Shown here in pieces: positions 6,760 through 13,994 of a stretch of DNA of 15,151 nt. The stretch is from an uncultured Eubacterium sp. Its GTDB lineage: Bacteria > Bacillota > Clostridia > Lachnospirales > Lachnospiraceae. The DNA is taken from contig CAJTSV010000092.1 in the NCBI GenBank assembly GCA_910579075.1, positions 1-15,151 of the forward strand, in the 5' to 3' direction. The notes beneath the pieces are model-generated. The model was not told the origin of the DNA, did not search any database, and was given only the letters and a program-made list of their open reading frames with translations. The position numbers were made by a program, and so were the translations under genes. Numbering within the stretch: the first letter of the stretch is position 1; every line of letters starts with the position of its first letter.

Positions 6760-8832
6760 ATGGCAAAATCATTATACATAGCAGAAAAGCCTTCGGTAGC
6801 GCAGGAATTTGCCAGGGCGCTGAAAATGGATATGAAACGCAGGGACGGGTACCAGGAAGGGGAACAGGCAGTTGTGACCTGGTGCGTCGGACATCTGGTG
6901 ACAATGAGCTACCCGGAAGCTTATGACGCGAAATACAAAAAATGGAGCCTGGCCACGCTGCCGTTCCTGCCACAGGAGTTCCGGTATGAAATCATTCCGT
7001 CTGCCGCAAAGCAGTTTAAAATCGTAGCGTCACTGTTAAAGCGCAGGGATATCGATACCATTTATGTCTGCACGGACTCCGGGCGCGAAGGGGAGTATAT
7101 TTACCGGCTGGTTGAGCAGATGGCCGGTGTGAAAGGCAAGCAGCGCAGGCGGGTGTGGATTGATTCCCAGACAGAGGACGAAATCCTGCGCGGCATCCGG
7201 GAAGCAAAGGACTTATCAGAGTATGATAATCTGGCCGCAAGCGCATACCTTCGTGCCAAAGAAGATTACCTGATGGGAATCAATTTTTCCAGGCTTCTGA
7301 CCTTAAAATACGGAAATGCAGTTGCAGATTACCTGCATGAAAAATATGCGGTTATTTCAGTCGGGCGCGTGATGACCTGCGTGCTCGGCATGGTCGTGCG
7401 CAGGGAGCGGGAAATCCGGGATTTTGTCAAAACACCGTTTTACCGGGTTCTGGCCCTGATTCCTGTCGATGCAGGCGGGCACAAAATCGAATGCGAGTGG
7501 AAGGCCGTGGAAGGCTCTGCTTATTTTCAGTCGCCGAAGCTGTATAAGGATAATGGATTTCTGGAAAAAGAAGAAGCACAGCGTTTCGTGGAACGCCTTG
7601 GGGAGCATCCGCCTGTGAAGGCTTCTGTCCTGTCAGCGGGAAAGAAAAAAGAGATGAAAAACGCGCCGCTTCTTTATAATCTGGCCGAACTTCAGAATAC
7701 ATGCTCGAAATTTTTCAAAATCAGCCCGGACCAGACGCTTGGGATTGCACAGGAGCTGTATGAAAAAAAGCTTGTCACCTATCCGCGTACCGATGCGCGC
7801 GTGCTTTCCACAGCGGCAGCAAAGGAAATCCGGAAAAATATATCCGGCCTGTGCAGCATTCCCGGCGTGCGGGAATTTGCGGAAACAATCCTGCAGGGCG
7901 GCAGCTATCAGTCCATTGCCAGGACGCGTTATACGAACGATAAGCAGATTACCGACCATTATGCCATTATTCCGACCGGGCAGGGCATGGGCGCGCTCAA
8001 GACGCTTTCCGCGCTGTCCATGAAGGTGTATGAGACAATCGTGCGGCGGTTTCTGGCCATATTTTACCCGCCGGCTGTGTACCTGAAATACAGCCTGGTG
8101 TTTGAGGTAAGGAACGAAACGCTGGCAGAACAGTTTTTTGCGGGCCTGAAGGTATTAAAAGAGCCCGGGTATCTGCCGGTTATGGAATACTCCTTTTTTA
8201 AGAAGAAAGAAGAACAGCCGCTTTCCGAAGGCGCAGGCGGGAATGCAGGGAGCATGGAATCTGAAACAGGCGGCAGGGATGCGGGGCAGGAAGGCACGGG
8301 GGCAGACGCCGGGCTGCTGGAAGCGGTTTCAAAGCTGAAAAAGGGAATGGTGCTGGATGTGGAACGCTTCTGGATAAAAGAAGGCGAGACATCCCCGCCC
8401 AAACGCTACAATTCCGGCTCGATGATTCTGGCTATGGAAAATGCCGGGCAGCTGATTGAGGATGAGGAGCTGCGCGCGACAATTAAGGGCAGCGGAATCG
8501 GCACGAGCGCCACGCGGGCAGAGATTCTGTCAAAGCTGGTAAAAAACAGGTACCTTGCGCTTCATAAAAAAACACAGGTCATTACGCCGGCGCTGCTTGG
8601 AGAAATGATTTTTGATGTGGTCAGTGCTTCGCTGAAGCAGCTGCTGAACCCGGAGCTTACAGCAAGCTGGGAAAAGGGGCTGGCTTATGTGGCAGAAGGC
8701 TCGATTACCCCGCAGGAATATATGGAGAAGCTGGAACACTTTATCAAAAGCCGCACAAGCGGGGTGCTTGGCTTGAATAACCAGAATGCGATGCGCAGTT
8801 ATTTTGAGAAGGCGGGGGCATATTATAAATAA
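6760..8832 (+). CDS. topB: DNA topoisomerase III (type IA)
   Basis: A type IA topoisomerase breaks and passes single DNA strands, relaxing negative supercoils and decatenating. The 690-residue protein begins with the Toprim domain (AEKPS with E9; CTDSGREGE with D106 and E110). It continues with 'YDNLAASAYLRAKEDYLMGIN' elements, SVGRV at 200-204, the catalytic tyrosine Y341 in VTYPRTDAR, and GSGIGTSATRAEI near 577-589. It ends without zinc fingers. A Gly/Ala/Glu-rich stretch at about 484-517 is a low-complexity linker. The frame is open from 6715, but the ATG at 6760 follows a GAGGAG site and starts the conserved MAKSLYIAEKPS. Composition is GC-rich (35 of 60 bases are G or C at 7081-7140). 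It is probably chromosomal, though plasmid and conjugative elements also carry topB relatives. Confidence 0.93.
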   Translation: MAKSLYIAEKPSVAQEFARALKMDMKRRDGYQEGEQAVVTWCVGHLVTMSYPEAYDAKYKKWSLATLPFLPQEFRYEIIPSAAKQFKIVASLLKRRDIDTIYVCTDSGREGEYIYRLVEQMAGVKGKQRRRVWIDSQTEDEILRGIREAKDLSEYDNLAASAYLRAKEDYLMGINFSRLLTLKYGNAVADYLHEKYAVISVGRVMTCVLGMVVRREREIRDFVKTPFYRVLALIPVDAGGHKIECEWKAVEGSAYFQSPKLYKDNGFLEKEEAQRFVERLGEHPPVKASVLSAGKKKEMKNAPLLYNLAELQNTCSKFFKISPDQTLGIAQELYEKKLVTYPRTDARVLSTAAAKEIRKNISGLCSIPGVREFAETILQGGSYQSIARTRYTNDKQITDHYAIIPTGQGMGALKTLSALSMKVYETIVRRFLAIFYPPAVYLKYSLVFEVRNETLAEQFFAGLKVLKEPGYLPVMEYSFFKKKEEQPLSEGAGGNAGSMESETGGRDAGQEGTGADAGLLEAVSKLKKGMVLDVERFWIKEGETSPPKRYNSGSMILAMENAGQLIEDEELRATIKGSGIGTSATRAEILSKLVKNRYLALHKKTQVITPALLGEMIFDVVSASLKQLLNPELTASWEKGLAYVAEGSITPQEYMEKLEHFIKSRTSGVLGLNNQNAMRSYFEKAGAYYK

Positions 8833-8947
8833 CAGGGGCAATGCAGCAGGGAAAAACTGGAATATAAACGAAGAAACAGATTCATGACAGAATGGTGAGT
8901 AATCTGCGATTGAGATGTTTGTGGTAAAGGAATAGGAAAAAAGGGTT

Positions 8948-10153
8948 ATGGCATACTATAAAGAAAGGAAAAGAAAGCGGATGGAAATTTTGTCAAGAAT
9001 AGAAGATAAGAGAATTAACAGCTGGAATATTTTTGTAGTCATTACAATTGGTGATTATTTAAATTTTGCAGAAGATATTTTAGAAAATAACGATATGCAG
9101 AGAAAGAAAATAAAATCTTCCAAGTCTGTGTATTCACTGCTTAAATCAGATTTGAAAAGAGGATGTGTTATTCCGCCTTTGGTATTAGCATTAACGGATT
9201 CTGGTGTTGTTGATGAAAATACACCTGACCAGCAGATTTTGGAATATGTGAATGAAAATCCCCAAAATTTAATGATACTGGACGGGCTGCAAAGAACATA
9301 CACAATGATAGCAGCAAAGGAAGAACTGGAAAAGGAGAATAATACCGAAGAACTTTATCAGTTCTTATCCTGCCAGCTAAGACTGGAGATTTATATTGGA
9401 ATCAATAAATTTGGTATTTTATATAGGATGCTTACATTAAATACAGGGCAGACACCCATGTCGACAAGGCATCAGATAGAAATATTATACAAAAATTTAG
9501 TTGATACAAATATTGACGGCATGAAACTGGTTACAGAAACAGAGGGAAGAATGAAACCGTCTGTGCGGGAAGTTAAGTTTAAGGATGCGGTAGAAGGATT
9601 TAATTCCTATATGTACAGAGATGAACTGCCTATCGACAGGCAGGATTTATTAGATAATGTGAAAATGCTTGAAAACTTATCTCATGAGAATACACAGACA
9701 GATTTATTTAGAGAATTTATCAGTTCTTATGTTCAGCTTATGGAACAGCTTGAAAAATTTGCAGATTCAGATAATCTGGATTTTGAAGGGTATGGATTGA
9801 ATGGGAAGCCGTTTGGCAATAGTATTGTCAAAGTTTTTAATACATCTCAGGCATTAACTGGGTTTGGTGCAGCTGCTGGGCGTTTGAAGGATTATGATAA
9901 ATTAAAATCTTTTGAACAGCTGGATTGTTTGTGTGGCCAGATAATGCCAGGCAGGAAAGATACAAATGAATGGTTTATCCAATTTTTACGGGGACTGGAT
10001 AAGGTCAAATCAGATTCCAAGAAAATAGGAAATGGCCAGCGGATGCTGTTTCAGTATTTTTTCAGGGAGTTATTAAATCCAGAAAGTGATTCTTATTTAA
10101 ACCTGTATCTTGCAGCTGTAAACTGTTTTCAAAAATATAGAAGCCAGGTGTAA
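8948..10153 (+). CDS. DGQHR/DUF262-like (ParB-superfamily-like) domain protein
   Basis: The 401-residue protein has no exact match I can name, but two motifs point to the DGQHR/DUF262 group of ParB-like folds. These are IPPLVLAL (75-82) followed by ILDGLQRTYTMIAA with D112-G113-L114-Q115-R116, and LTLNTGQTPMS (162-172), resembling the family's 'iNtgq.pls' element. Relatives include DndB, a regulator of DNA phosphorothioation, and the GmrS part of GmrSD-type restriction enzymes. The second residue of the usual DGQxR is L here. No HNH or other nuclease motif was seen in the rest. The first 11 residues are very basic; M12 (ATG at 8981) is an alternative start with its own GAAAGG upstream. AT-rich, first gene of the cassette; its role is inferred as the regulatory or sensing partner of the next gene. 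Confidence 0.6.
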   Translation: MAYYKERKRKRMEILSRIEDKRINSWNIFVVITIGDYLNFAEDILENNDMQRKKIKSSKSVYSLLKSDLKRGCVIPPLVLALTDSGVVDENTPDQQILEYVNENPQNLMILDGLQRTYTMIAAKEELEKENNTEELYQFLSCQLRLEIYIGINKFGILYRMLTLNTGQTPMSTRHQIEILYKNLVDTNIDGMKLVTETEGRMKPSVREVKFKDAVEGFNSYMYRDELPIDRQDLLDNVKMLENLSHENTQTDLFREFISSYVQLMEQLEKFADSDNLDFEGYGLNGKPFGNSIVKVFNTSQALTGFGAAAGRLKDYDKLKSFEQLDCLCGQIMPGRKDTNEWFIQFLRGLDKVKSDSKKIGNGQRMLFQYFFRELLNPESDSYLNLYLAAVNCFQKYRSQV

Positions 10154-10155
10154 GC

Positions 10156-11244
10156 ATGTATTTAAAATTTTATGATGAAGATGCAGTGTATACACAGGTT
10201 ATATTTGATCAGTTCAAAAAGAGTTTTTCTTTAAGCAGCAGTGAAGGAATCTTCCTGGAATGTGAAAAATATTTGGAACTGGATAATGAGTATAACCCAC
10301 AAGATTATTGTTTTGAAATATTTTATGCATCTGCTTTAAACAGAGAGAATGATATATTTCAGGTTTATGATAAACAGGAAGATGTAAGACTGGGGTGGAT
10401 TTTTCCAATTCAGTCGCTGGTATCGGATAGCCATGATTATGCAGATAATATTTATTTTTTAAAATATGCATATGTTGCATCATATCTTCTTCTGAATAAT
10501 ATTGCAGAGGAAAATAAGACGAATAGCAGTGAATTTTTAAAATTAACCGATTTTTATCCAGAGGGTGCAGTTATACTTGTTATGAGTAAAAGTAACTGTA
10601 ACAGAATCCGTCAATTTTGTATCTGGGATTATATAGCAGATTTATTTGGATATGGATATTTCTGCGTGCCGGGTTTTATGGATTCCGAAAAAAATTTTCA
10701 TGCAGACAAAAGGATAAACATAAGAAGAATCTCGAAAGACGTTACAAACAAAATATTTATAGAGGAAGTATTCAAAAATCTGTTAGTGCAGACAGCTTTA
10801 CTGCCTCTGGCAAAATTTCATATGCTCTATCAGGTTATTGAGCTTTTAATTGGGGATATTTTTTCATATGAATTTATCGGGTTTAGCCAGAAAATAGGAC
10901 AGGATACGAATAATCTGTTTGATATGAAGGATGATTTACAAAAAATAACAGGAGAAAAATACCGGGTAAAAGAATTATTTCATCATACATATTCAAATTT
11001 AGACAGTGTTTTGAAAGAAAAATTGATGGATGCCTGTAATGAGATTTTAAAGGCTTCAGACAAAAAGGTAAAAACAGATGCGGGTGACAGTCTCTATTCT
11101 GTCCGATGTTTAGTATTTCATAATTATGGAAGTATTCCGTCTGAAGCAAGAAATATTTTGGCGGATATAAATCTTGTGTTTGAAAAAATAGTAATTGAAT
11201 TATTGGCAACATTTCATATGCCAGAATCAGAAAAAGGAGAATAA
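10156..11244 (+). CDS. protein with C-terminal HEPN-like R-x4-H motif
   Basis: The 362-residue protein is not one I recognise as a named family. Its C-terminal third is helical, with 'AKFHMLYQVIELLIGDIF' near 219-236 and SLYSVRCLVFHNYG at 312-325. This resembles the 'lY.iRN.ivH' core of HEPN domains: R317 and H322 are spaced as R-x4-H, the RNase motif of many HEPN toxins and defence effectors, though the residue after R is C rather than the common N. The N-terminal 210 residues are aromatic- and acidic-rich with no recognised motif. The start codon lies two bases after the previous stop, with AGGTG upstream, so translation is probably coupled. It is the likely effector of the pair. A non-catalytic HEPN, or a chance motif, remains possible. 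Confidence 0.55.
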   Translation: MYLKFYDEDAVYTQVIFDQFKKSFSLSSSEGIFLECEKYLELDNEYNPQDYCFEIFYASALNRENDIFQVYDKQEDVRLGWIFPIQSLVSDSHDYADNIYFLKYAYVASYLLLNNIAEENKTNSSEFLKLTDFYPEGAVILVMSKSNCNRIRQFCIWDYIADLFGYGYFCVPGFMDSEKNFHADKRINIRRISKDVTNKIFIEEVFKNLLVQTALLPLAKFHMLYQVIELLIGDIFSYEFIGFSQKIGQDTNNLFDMKDDLQKITGEKYRVKELFHHTYSNLDSVLKEKLMDACNEILKASDKKVKTDAGDSLYSVRCLVFHNYGSIPSEARNILADINLVFEKIVIELLATFHMPESEKGE

Positions 11245-11246
11245 AA

Positions 11247-11918
11247 ATGGAACAGTGTAAAATTGAAAACCTGTATGACTTAAGTGAAACAATTGCAGCC
11301 GATTTATTCAAAGACGCGGTTTATCCGTGGGAAGTGTTAGGAAAAATCAAAGACTTTATTATTGCGCTCGGCAGCCGCCTGGACAGCAGCCGCTTTGAAG
11401 AACGCGGGGAGAATATCTGGGTAGCGAAGTCTGCAAAAATTGCCCCGACGGCCTGCCTGAACGGCCCGCTGATTGTCGACGAGGAAGCGCAGGTACGCCA
11501 CTGCGCGTTTATCCGCGGCAGTGCGATTATCGGAAAAGGGGCTGTTGTCGGCAATTCTACAGAAGTAAAAAATGCGGTTATCTTTAACAGTGTCCAGGTG
11601 CCGCACTATAATTATGTCGGGGATTCTATTTTGGGCTATAAGTCCCATATGGGCGCAGGCTCGATTACATCCAATGTAAAATCCGATAAGACGCTGGTTG
11701 TGGTAAAAAACGGGAAAGAAGAAATTGAGACAGGGCTTAAAAAATTCGGGGCCATGCTGGGCGACCATGTGGAAGTCGGGTGCAATTCAGTGCTGAATCC
11801 GGGAACGGTAGTCGGGCGGAATACAAATATTTATCCGCTTTCTATGGTACGCGGCGTAGTTCCGGCCGGTTCCATTTATAAAAACCGGAATGAAATTGCA
11901 GCAAAAACAGACAGGTAA
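11247..11918 (+). CDS. left-handed beta-helix acyltransferase, GlmU C-terminal-like
   Basis: The 223-residue protein has a short helical N-terminus (1-50) and then hexapeptide repeats forming a left-handed beta helix, as in GlmU's acetyltransferase half. The segment VPHYNYVGDSILG (118-130) matches the GlmU active-site strand 'GHLTYLGD', with H120 at the catalytic histidine position, and is followed by HMGAGSITSNV. There is no nucleotidyltransferase domain, so the common database label 'UDP-GlcNAc pyrophosphorylase' would be misleading. It probably acetylates or otherwise acylates a sugar or sugar phosphate. The ribosome binding site (AAGGAGA) lies within the end of the AT-rich gene before it, and the body is GC-rich again. 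It was probably next to topB before the cassette arrived. Confidence 0.8.
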   Translation: MEQCKIENLYDLSETIAADLFKDAVYPWEVLGKIKDFIIALGSRLDSSRFEERGENIWVAKSAKIAPTACLNGPLIVDEEAQVRHCAFIRGSAIIGKGAVVGNSTEVKNAVIFNSVQVPHYNYVGDSILGYKSHMGAGSITSNVKSDKTLVVVKNGKEEIETGLKKFGAMLGDHVEVGCNSVLNPGTVVGRNTNIYPLSMVRGVVPAGSIYKNRNEIAAKTDR

Positions 11919-11939
11919 CGGGAAGCGGGGAAAGATACC

Positions 11940-12012
11940 GGGACAGGCAAAGAGCTTGCAGAAGACAGGATGATACATAACAGCAAACGGAAGAAACACA
12001 CTGGGACAGGCA
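11940..12012 (+). repeat. GGGACAGGCA direct repeat in a purine-rich spacer
   Basis: GGGACAGGCA occurs at 11940-11949 and 12003-12012 in the spacer 11919-12075. The plus strand of the spacer is strongly purine-biased, with few T residues and several ACAGGA-like units. No promoter or terminator is evident, so the downstream gene may be co-transcribed with the acyltransferase. Confidence 0.5.
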
Positions 12013-12075
12013 GAAGCCCGGAGAACCAGGAGATATAGAAATAACAGGAAAACAGGAAAAGGAGAAATTGGGGAT

Positions 12076-13098
12076 ATGCAGCAGATGCCGGGAGAAAATA
12101 CAGAGGAGTTATGGGACCTTTATACAAAAGACAGGGAGAAAACAGGGGAAACGCACCGCAGGGCAGATAAGCTGCCGCAGGGAAAATACCACCTGGCGGT
12201 ACATGTCTGCATTTTTAACAGCAAAAATAAGCTGCTAATCCAGCAGCGCAAGCCTTTTAAGAAAGACTGGCCGAATATGTGGGACGTATCGGCCGCCGGC
12301 TCTGCGTTAGCAGGAGACAGCAGCACCGCAGCGGCACAGCGGGAAGTACTGGAAGAACTCGGACTGGAAATAGACCTTTCGGATGCGCGTCCGTTTTTTA
12401 CCATGAATTTTTCCGGAGGCTTTGATGACTTTTATATCGTGGAACAGGACGTGGATATCCGCACGCTGCACTTGCAGGAAGAAGAAGTACAGCAGGTCAG
12501 GTGGGCCGGCAGGGATGAAGTCATCAAAATGCAGGCACAGGGCATTATGATTCCGTACTGGTTTTTAGACCGGCTGTTTGATATCCGCGAAAGCTACGAT
12601 GCGCAGGGGGAGCGGATCCATAAAATCACGACCGGATTTGCAGGCATCGGGCATCTGGAATCGTGGCTGAATTTTGCAGAAATCATCCGAAACGATTTCC
12701 CGGGGCTGGAAACAGACGAAGCCATGGACAGCTACTGTGACACGGTCATCAGCCATATGCGCCGCGGAAATGCTGTCTATGCGGCAGACGGGCGCATGAT
12801 TACGGGCGTGCTGCTGTTTTCGGAGGAAGAACAGAAAATCGGCTGCCTGGCCGTCCACCCGGAATACCGCAGAAGGGGGCTTGCAGCGCAGATGCTCCGA
12901 CTGATGATGACAAAGCTGGATAAGCGAAGGCCGGTTACGGTCGAAACGTTCCGGGAAGGGGACGAAAGAGGGGCAGCTGCCAGGGCGTTTTACGAGTCTG
13001 TGGGATTTGTGCCGGGCAGGGAAGGATTTTTCCAGGGATATCCCGTGCAGGAATTTACGGCATTTTTCGGCGGTCCTAAAGCCGGGCAGCCAGCCTGA
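12076..13098 (+). CDS. Nudix hydrolase-GNAT acetyltransferase fusion
   Basis: The 340-residue protein joins two enzyme domains. The Nudix half (about 30-170) has the box G75-x5-D81-x7-R89-E90-x2-E93-E94-x-G96-L: the REVLEELGL core is intact, but D81 replaces the usual first glutamate. Its 'MWDVSAAG' lead-in resembles the isopentenyl-diphosphate-isomerase-like Nudix subgroup, which includes diphosphate hydrolases. The GNAT half (about 180-330) has the acetyl-CoA loop AVHPEYRRRGLAAQML (R265-x2-G268-x-A270) and AFYESVGF at 304-311. Substrates of both domains are unknown. GGAG lies 11 bases before the ATG, a slightly long spacing. Assignment of the domains is firm; whether the D81 change affects activity is unclear. 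Confidence 0.88.
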   Translation: MQQMPGENTEELWDLYTKDREKTGETHRRADKLPQGKYHLAVHVCIFNSKNKLLIQQRKPFKKDWPNMWDVSAAGSALAGDSSTAAAQREVLEELGLEIDLSDARPFFTMNFSGGFDDFYIVEQDVDIRTLHLQEEEVQQVRWAGRDEVIKMQAQGIMIPYWFLDRLFDIRESYDAQGERIHKITTGFAGIGHLESWLNFAEIIRNDFPGLETDEAMDSYCDTVISHMRRGNAVYAADGRMITGVLLFSEEEQKIGCLAVHPEYRRRGLAAQMLRLMMTKLDKRRPVTVETFREGDERGAAARAFYESVGFVPGREGFFQGYPVQEFTAFFGGPKAGQPA

Positions 13099-13169
13099 AT
13101 GGAAGTATCGGGAATGTGATGATTCAAATACATAGCGCCAATATTTTTGTGAAAAAGGACTGGACGAAT

Positions 13170-13200
13170 TTGACGAAATATGCGAAAATATATGCAGTAT
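13170..13200 (+). promoter_or_regulatory. weak promoter-like elements before the IscU-like gene
   Basis: TTGACG at 13170-13175 is a good -35, but the AT-rich sequence after it offers only imperfect -10 elements, such as CAGTAT at 13195-13200 (19-base spacing). A promoter is expected here because the downstream pair has different codon use from its neighbour, but the exact position is uncertain. Confidence 0.3.
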
Positions 13201-13234
13201 GTTGAGCTGCATAAGCCCGGCATGGTTCATTTCA

Positions 13235-13249
13235 GCGGAAGCTTTCCGC
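13235..13249 (+). other. hairpin in the leader of the IscU-like gene
   Basis: GCGGAA-GCT-TTCCGC forms a perfect 6-bp stem with a 3-base loop, about 34 bases before the start codon. No T-tract follows, so it is not a classical terminator. It may stabilise the mRNA or affect translation, which fits the otherwise strong AAAGGAG site just downstream. Confidence 0.4.
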
Positions 13250-13282
13250 GGCATCAATCATCTAATTGAAAGGAGTCTTAAA

Positions 13283-13975
13283 ATGATTTACACACACGAA
13301 GTTCAAAACATGTGTCCGGTTGCTAAGGGTGCAAAGCACGAACCGGCTCCAATCCCGGAAGAAGGGAAATGGGTACATTCTAAAAAAATTGAAGATATTT
13401 CCGGCTTTACACACGGTATCGGCTGGTGTGCACCGCAGCAGGGTGCTTGCAAGCTGTCTTTGAATGTAAAAAACGGCATTATCGAAGAAGCTCTGGTAGA
13501 GACAATTGGATGTTCTGGCATGACACATTCTGCAGCTATGGCAGCAGAAATCTTACAGGGAAAGACGATTCTGGAAGCACTGAATACAGACCTTGTATGT
13601 GATGCTATCAATACCGCTATGAGAGAATTATTCCTGCAGATTGTATACGGACGCACACAGAGTGCATTTTCCGATGACGGCCTTGCAATAGGCGCCGGTC
13701 TGGAAGACCTGGGTAAAGGACTCCGTTCACAGGTTGGCACAATGTATGCAACAAAAGAAAAGGGTGTCCGTTATCTGGAAATGGCAGAAGGCTATGTAAC
13801 CGGAATCGCTCTGGATGCAGATGACGAGGTAATCGGATATCAGTTCGTTTCTCTTGGCAAAATGACTGACTTTATCAAAAAGGGCGACGACCCTAATACA
13901 GCCTGGGAAAAGGCTAAAGGACAGTACGGACGTGTAGCGGATGCCGCTAAGATTATTGATCCGAGGACAGAGTAA
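13283..13975 (+). CDS. IscU/NifU-like iron-sulfur cluster scaffold-related protein
   Basis: The 230-residue protein contains an IscU-like fold: HGIGWCAPQQGACKLSLNVKNG (45-66, with C49 and C56) and VETIGCSGMTHSAAMAAEILQGKTI (72-96, with C77), mirroring IscU's 'GCGsaiaSSSl...i.Gkt'. C11 and C106 are further cysteines; IscU's usual third cysteine pair is not obvious, and a C-terminal extension (about 140-230) is atypical. This group is labelled a scaffold protein in clostridia, but the cluster-assembly role is inferred. The frame is open from 13199; the ATG at 13283 is chosen because AAAGGAG precedes it and the conserved protein starts there. Codons are of the highly expressed type. It is followed 19 bases later by the GGGtGRT gene, and the two form an operon. 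Confidence 0.8.
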   Translation: MIYTHEVQNMCPVAKGAKHEPAPIPEEGKWVHSKKIEDISGFTHGIGWCAPQQGACKLSLNVKNGIIEEALVETIGCSGMTHSAAMAAEILQGKTILEALNTDLVCDAINTAMRELFLQIVYGRTQSAFSDDGLAIGAGLEDLGKGLRSQVGTMYATKEKGVRYLEMAEGYVTGIALDADDEVIGYQFVSLGKMTDFIKKGDDPNTAWEKAKGQYGRVADAAKIIDPRTE

Positions 13976-13994
13976 GGAAGGGAGAACGAAAATC

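Larger units (their letters stand above)
8948..11244 (+). other. AT-rich two-gene accessory cassette
   Basis: Base composition drops abruptly here: counted samples give 14 of 60 G+C at 9061-9120 and 13 of 60 at 10441-10500, against 35 of 60 in topB (7081-7140) and 39 of 60 in the following gene (11461-11520). The stretch holds exactly two genes, separated by two bases, and ends two bases before the next gene. Codons such as TTA, ATA and AAA dominate. No transposase, integrase or clear terminal repeats were found, so the mode of arrival is unknown. Horizontal transfer is inferred from composition alone. Confidence 0.75.

Noticed and set aside
7633..7959. Minus-strand open frame of 108 codons inside topB
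   Set aside because: It lies opposite conserved topoisomerase residues including the catalytic tyrosine region and has no recognisable domain.
8910..8938. Promoter-like TTGAGA/TAGGAA pair before the AT-rich cassette
   Set aside because: The -35 is good, but the -10 matches only three positions and transcription would start within a few bases of the first start codon; it would work only if the ATG at 8981 is used.
8833..8947. Terminal repeats or attachment site at the left edge of the cassette
   Set aside because: Comparison by eye with the right edge near 11230-11260 shows only short A/G-rich similarity around ribosome binding sites.
10617..10841. 74-codon plus-strand frame inside the HEPN-like gene
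   Set aside because: It is an out-of-frame shadow with no ribosome binding site and odd composition.
12565..13257. 230-codon open frame on the minus strand
   Set aside because: It is antisense to the Nudix-GNAT gene, which has clear domain motifs; the minus-strand protein is rich in Cys, His, Phe and Arg with no motif and no good ribosome binding site.
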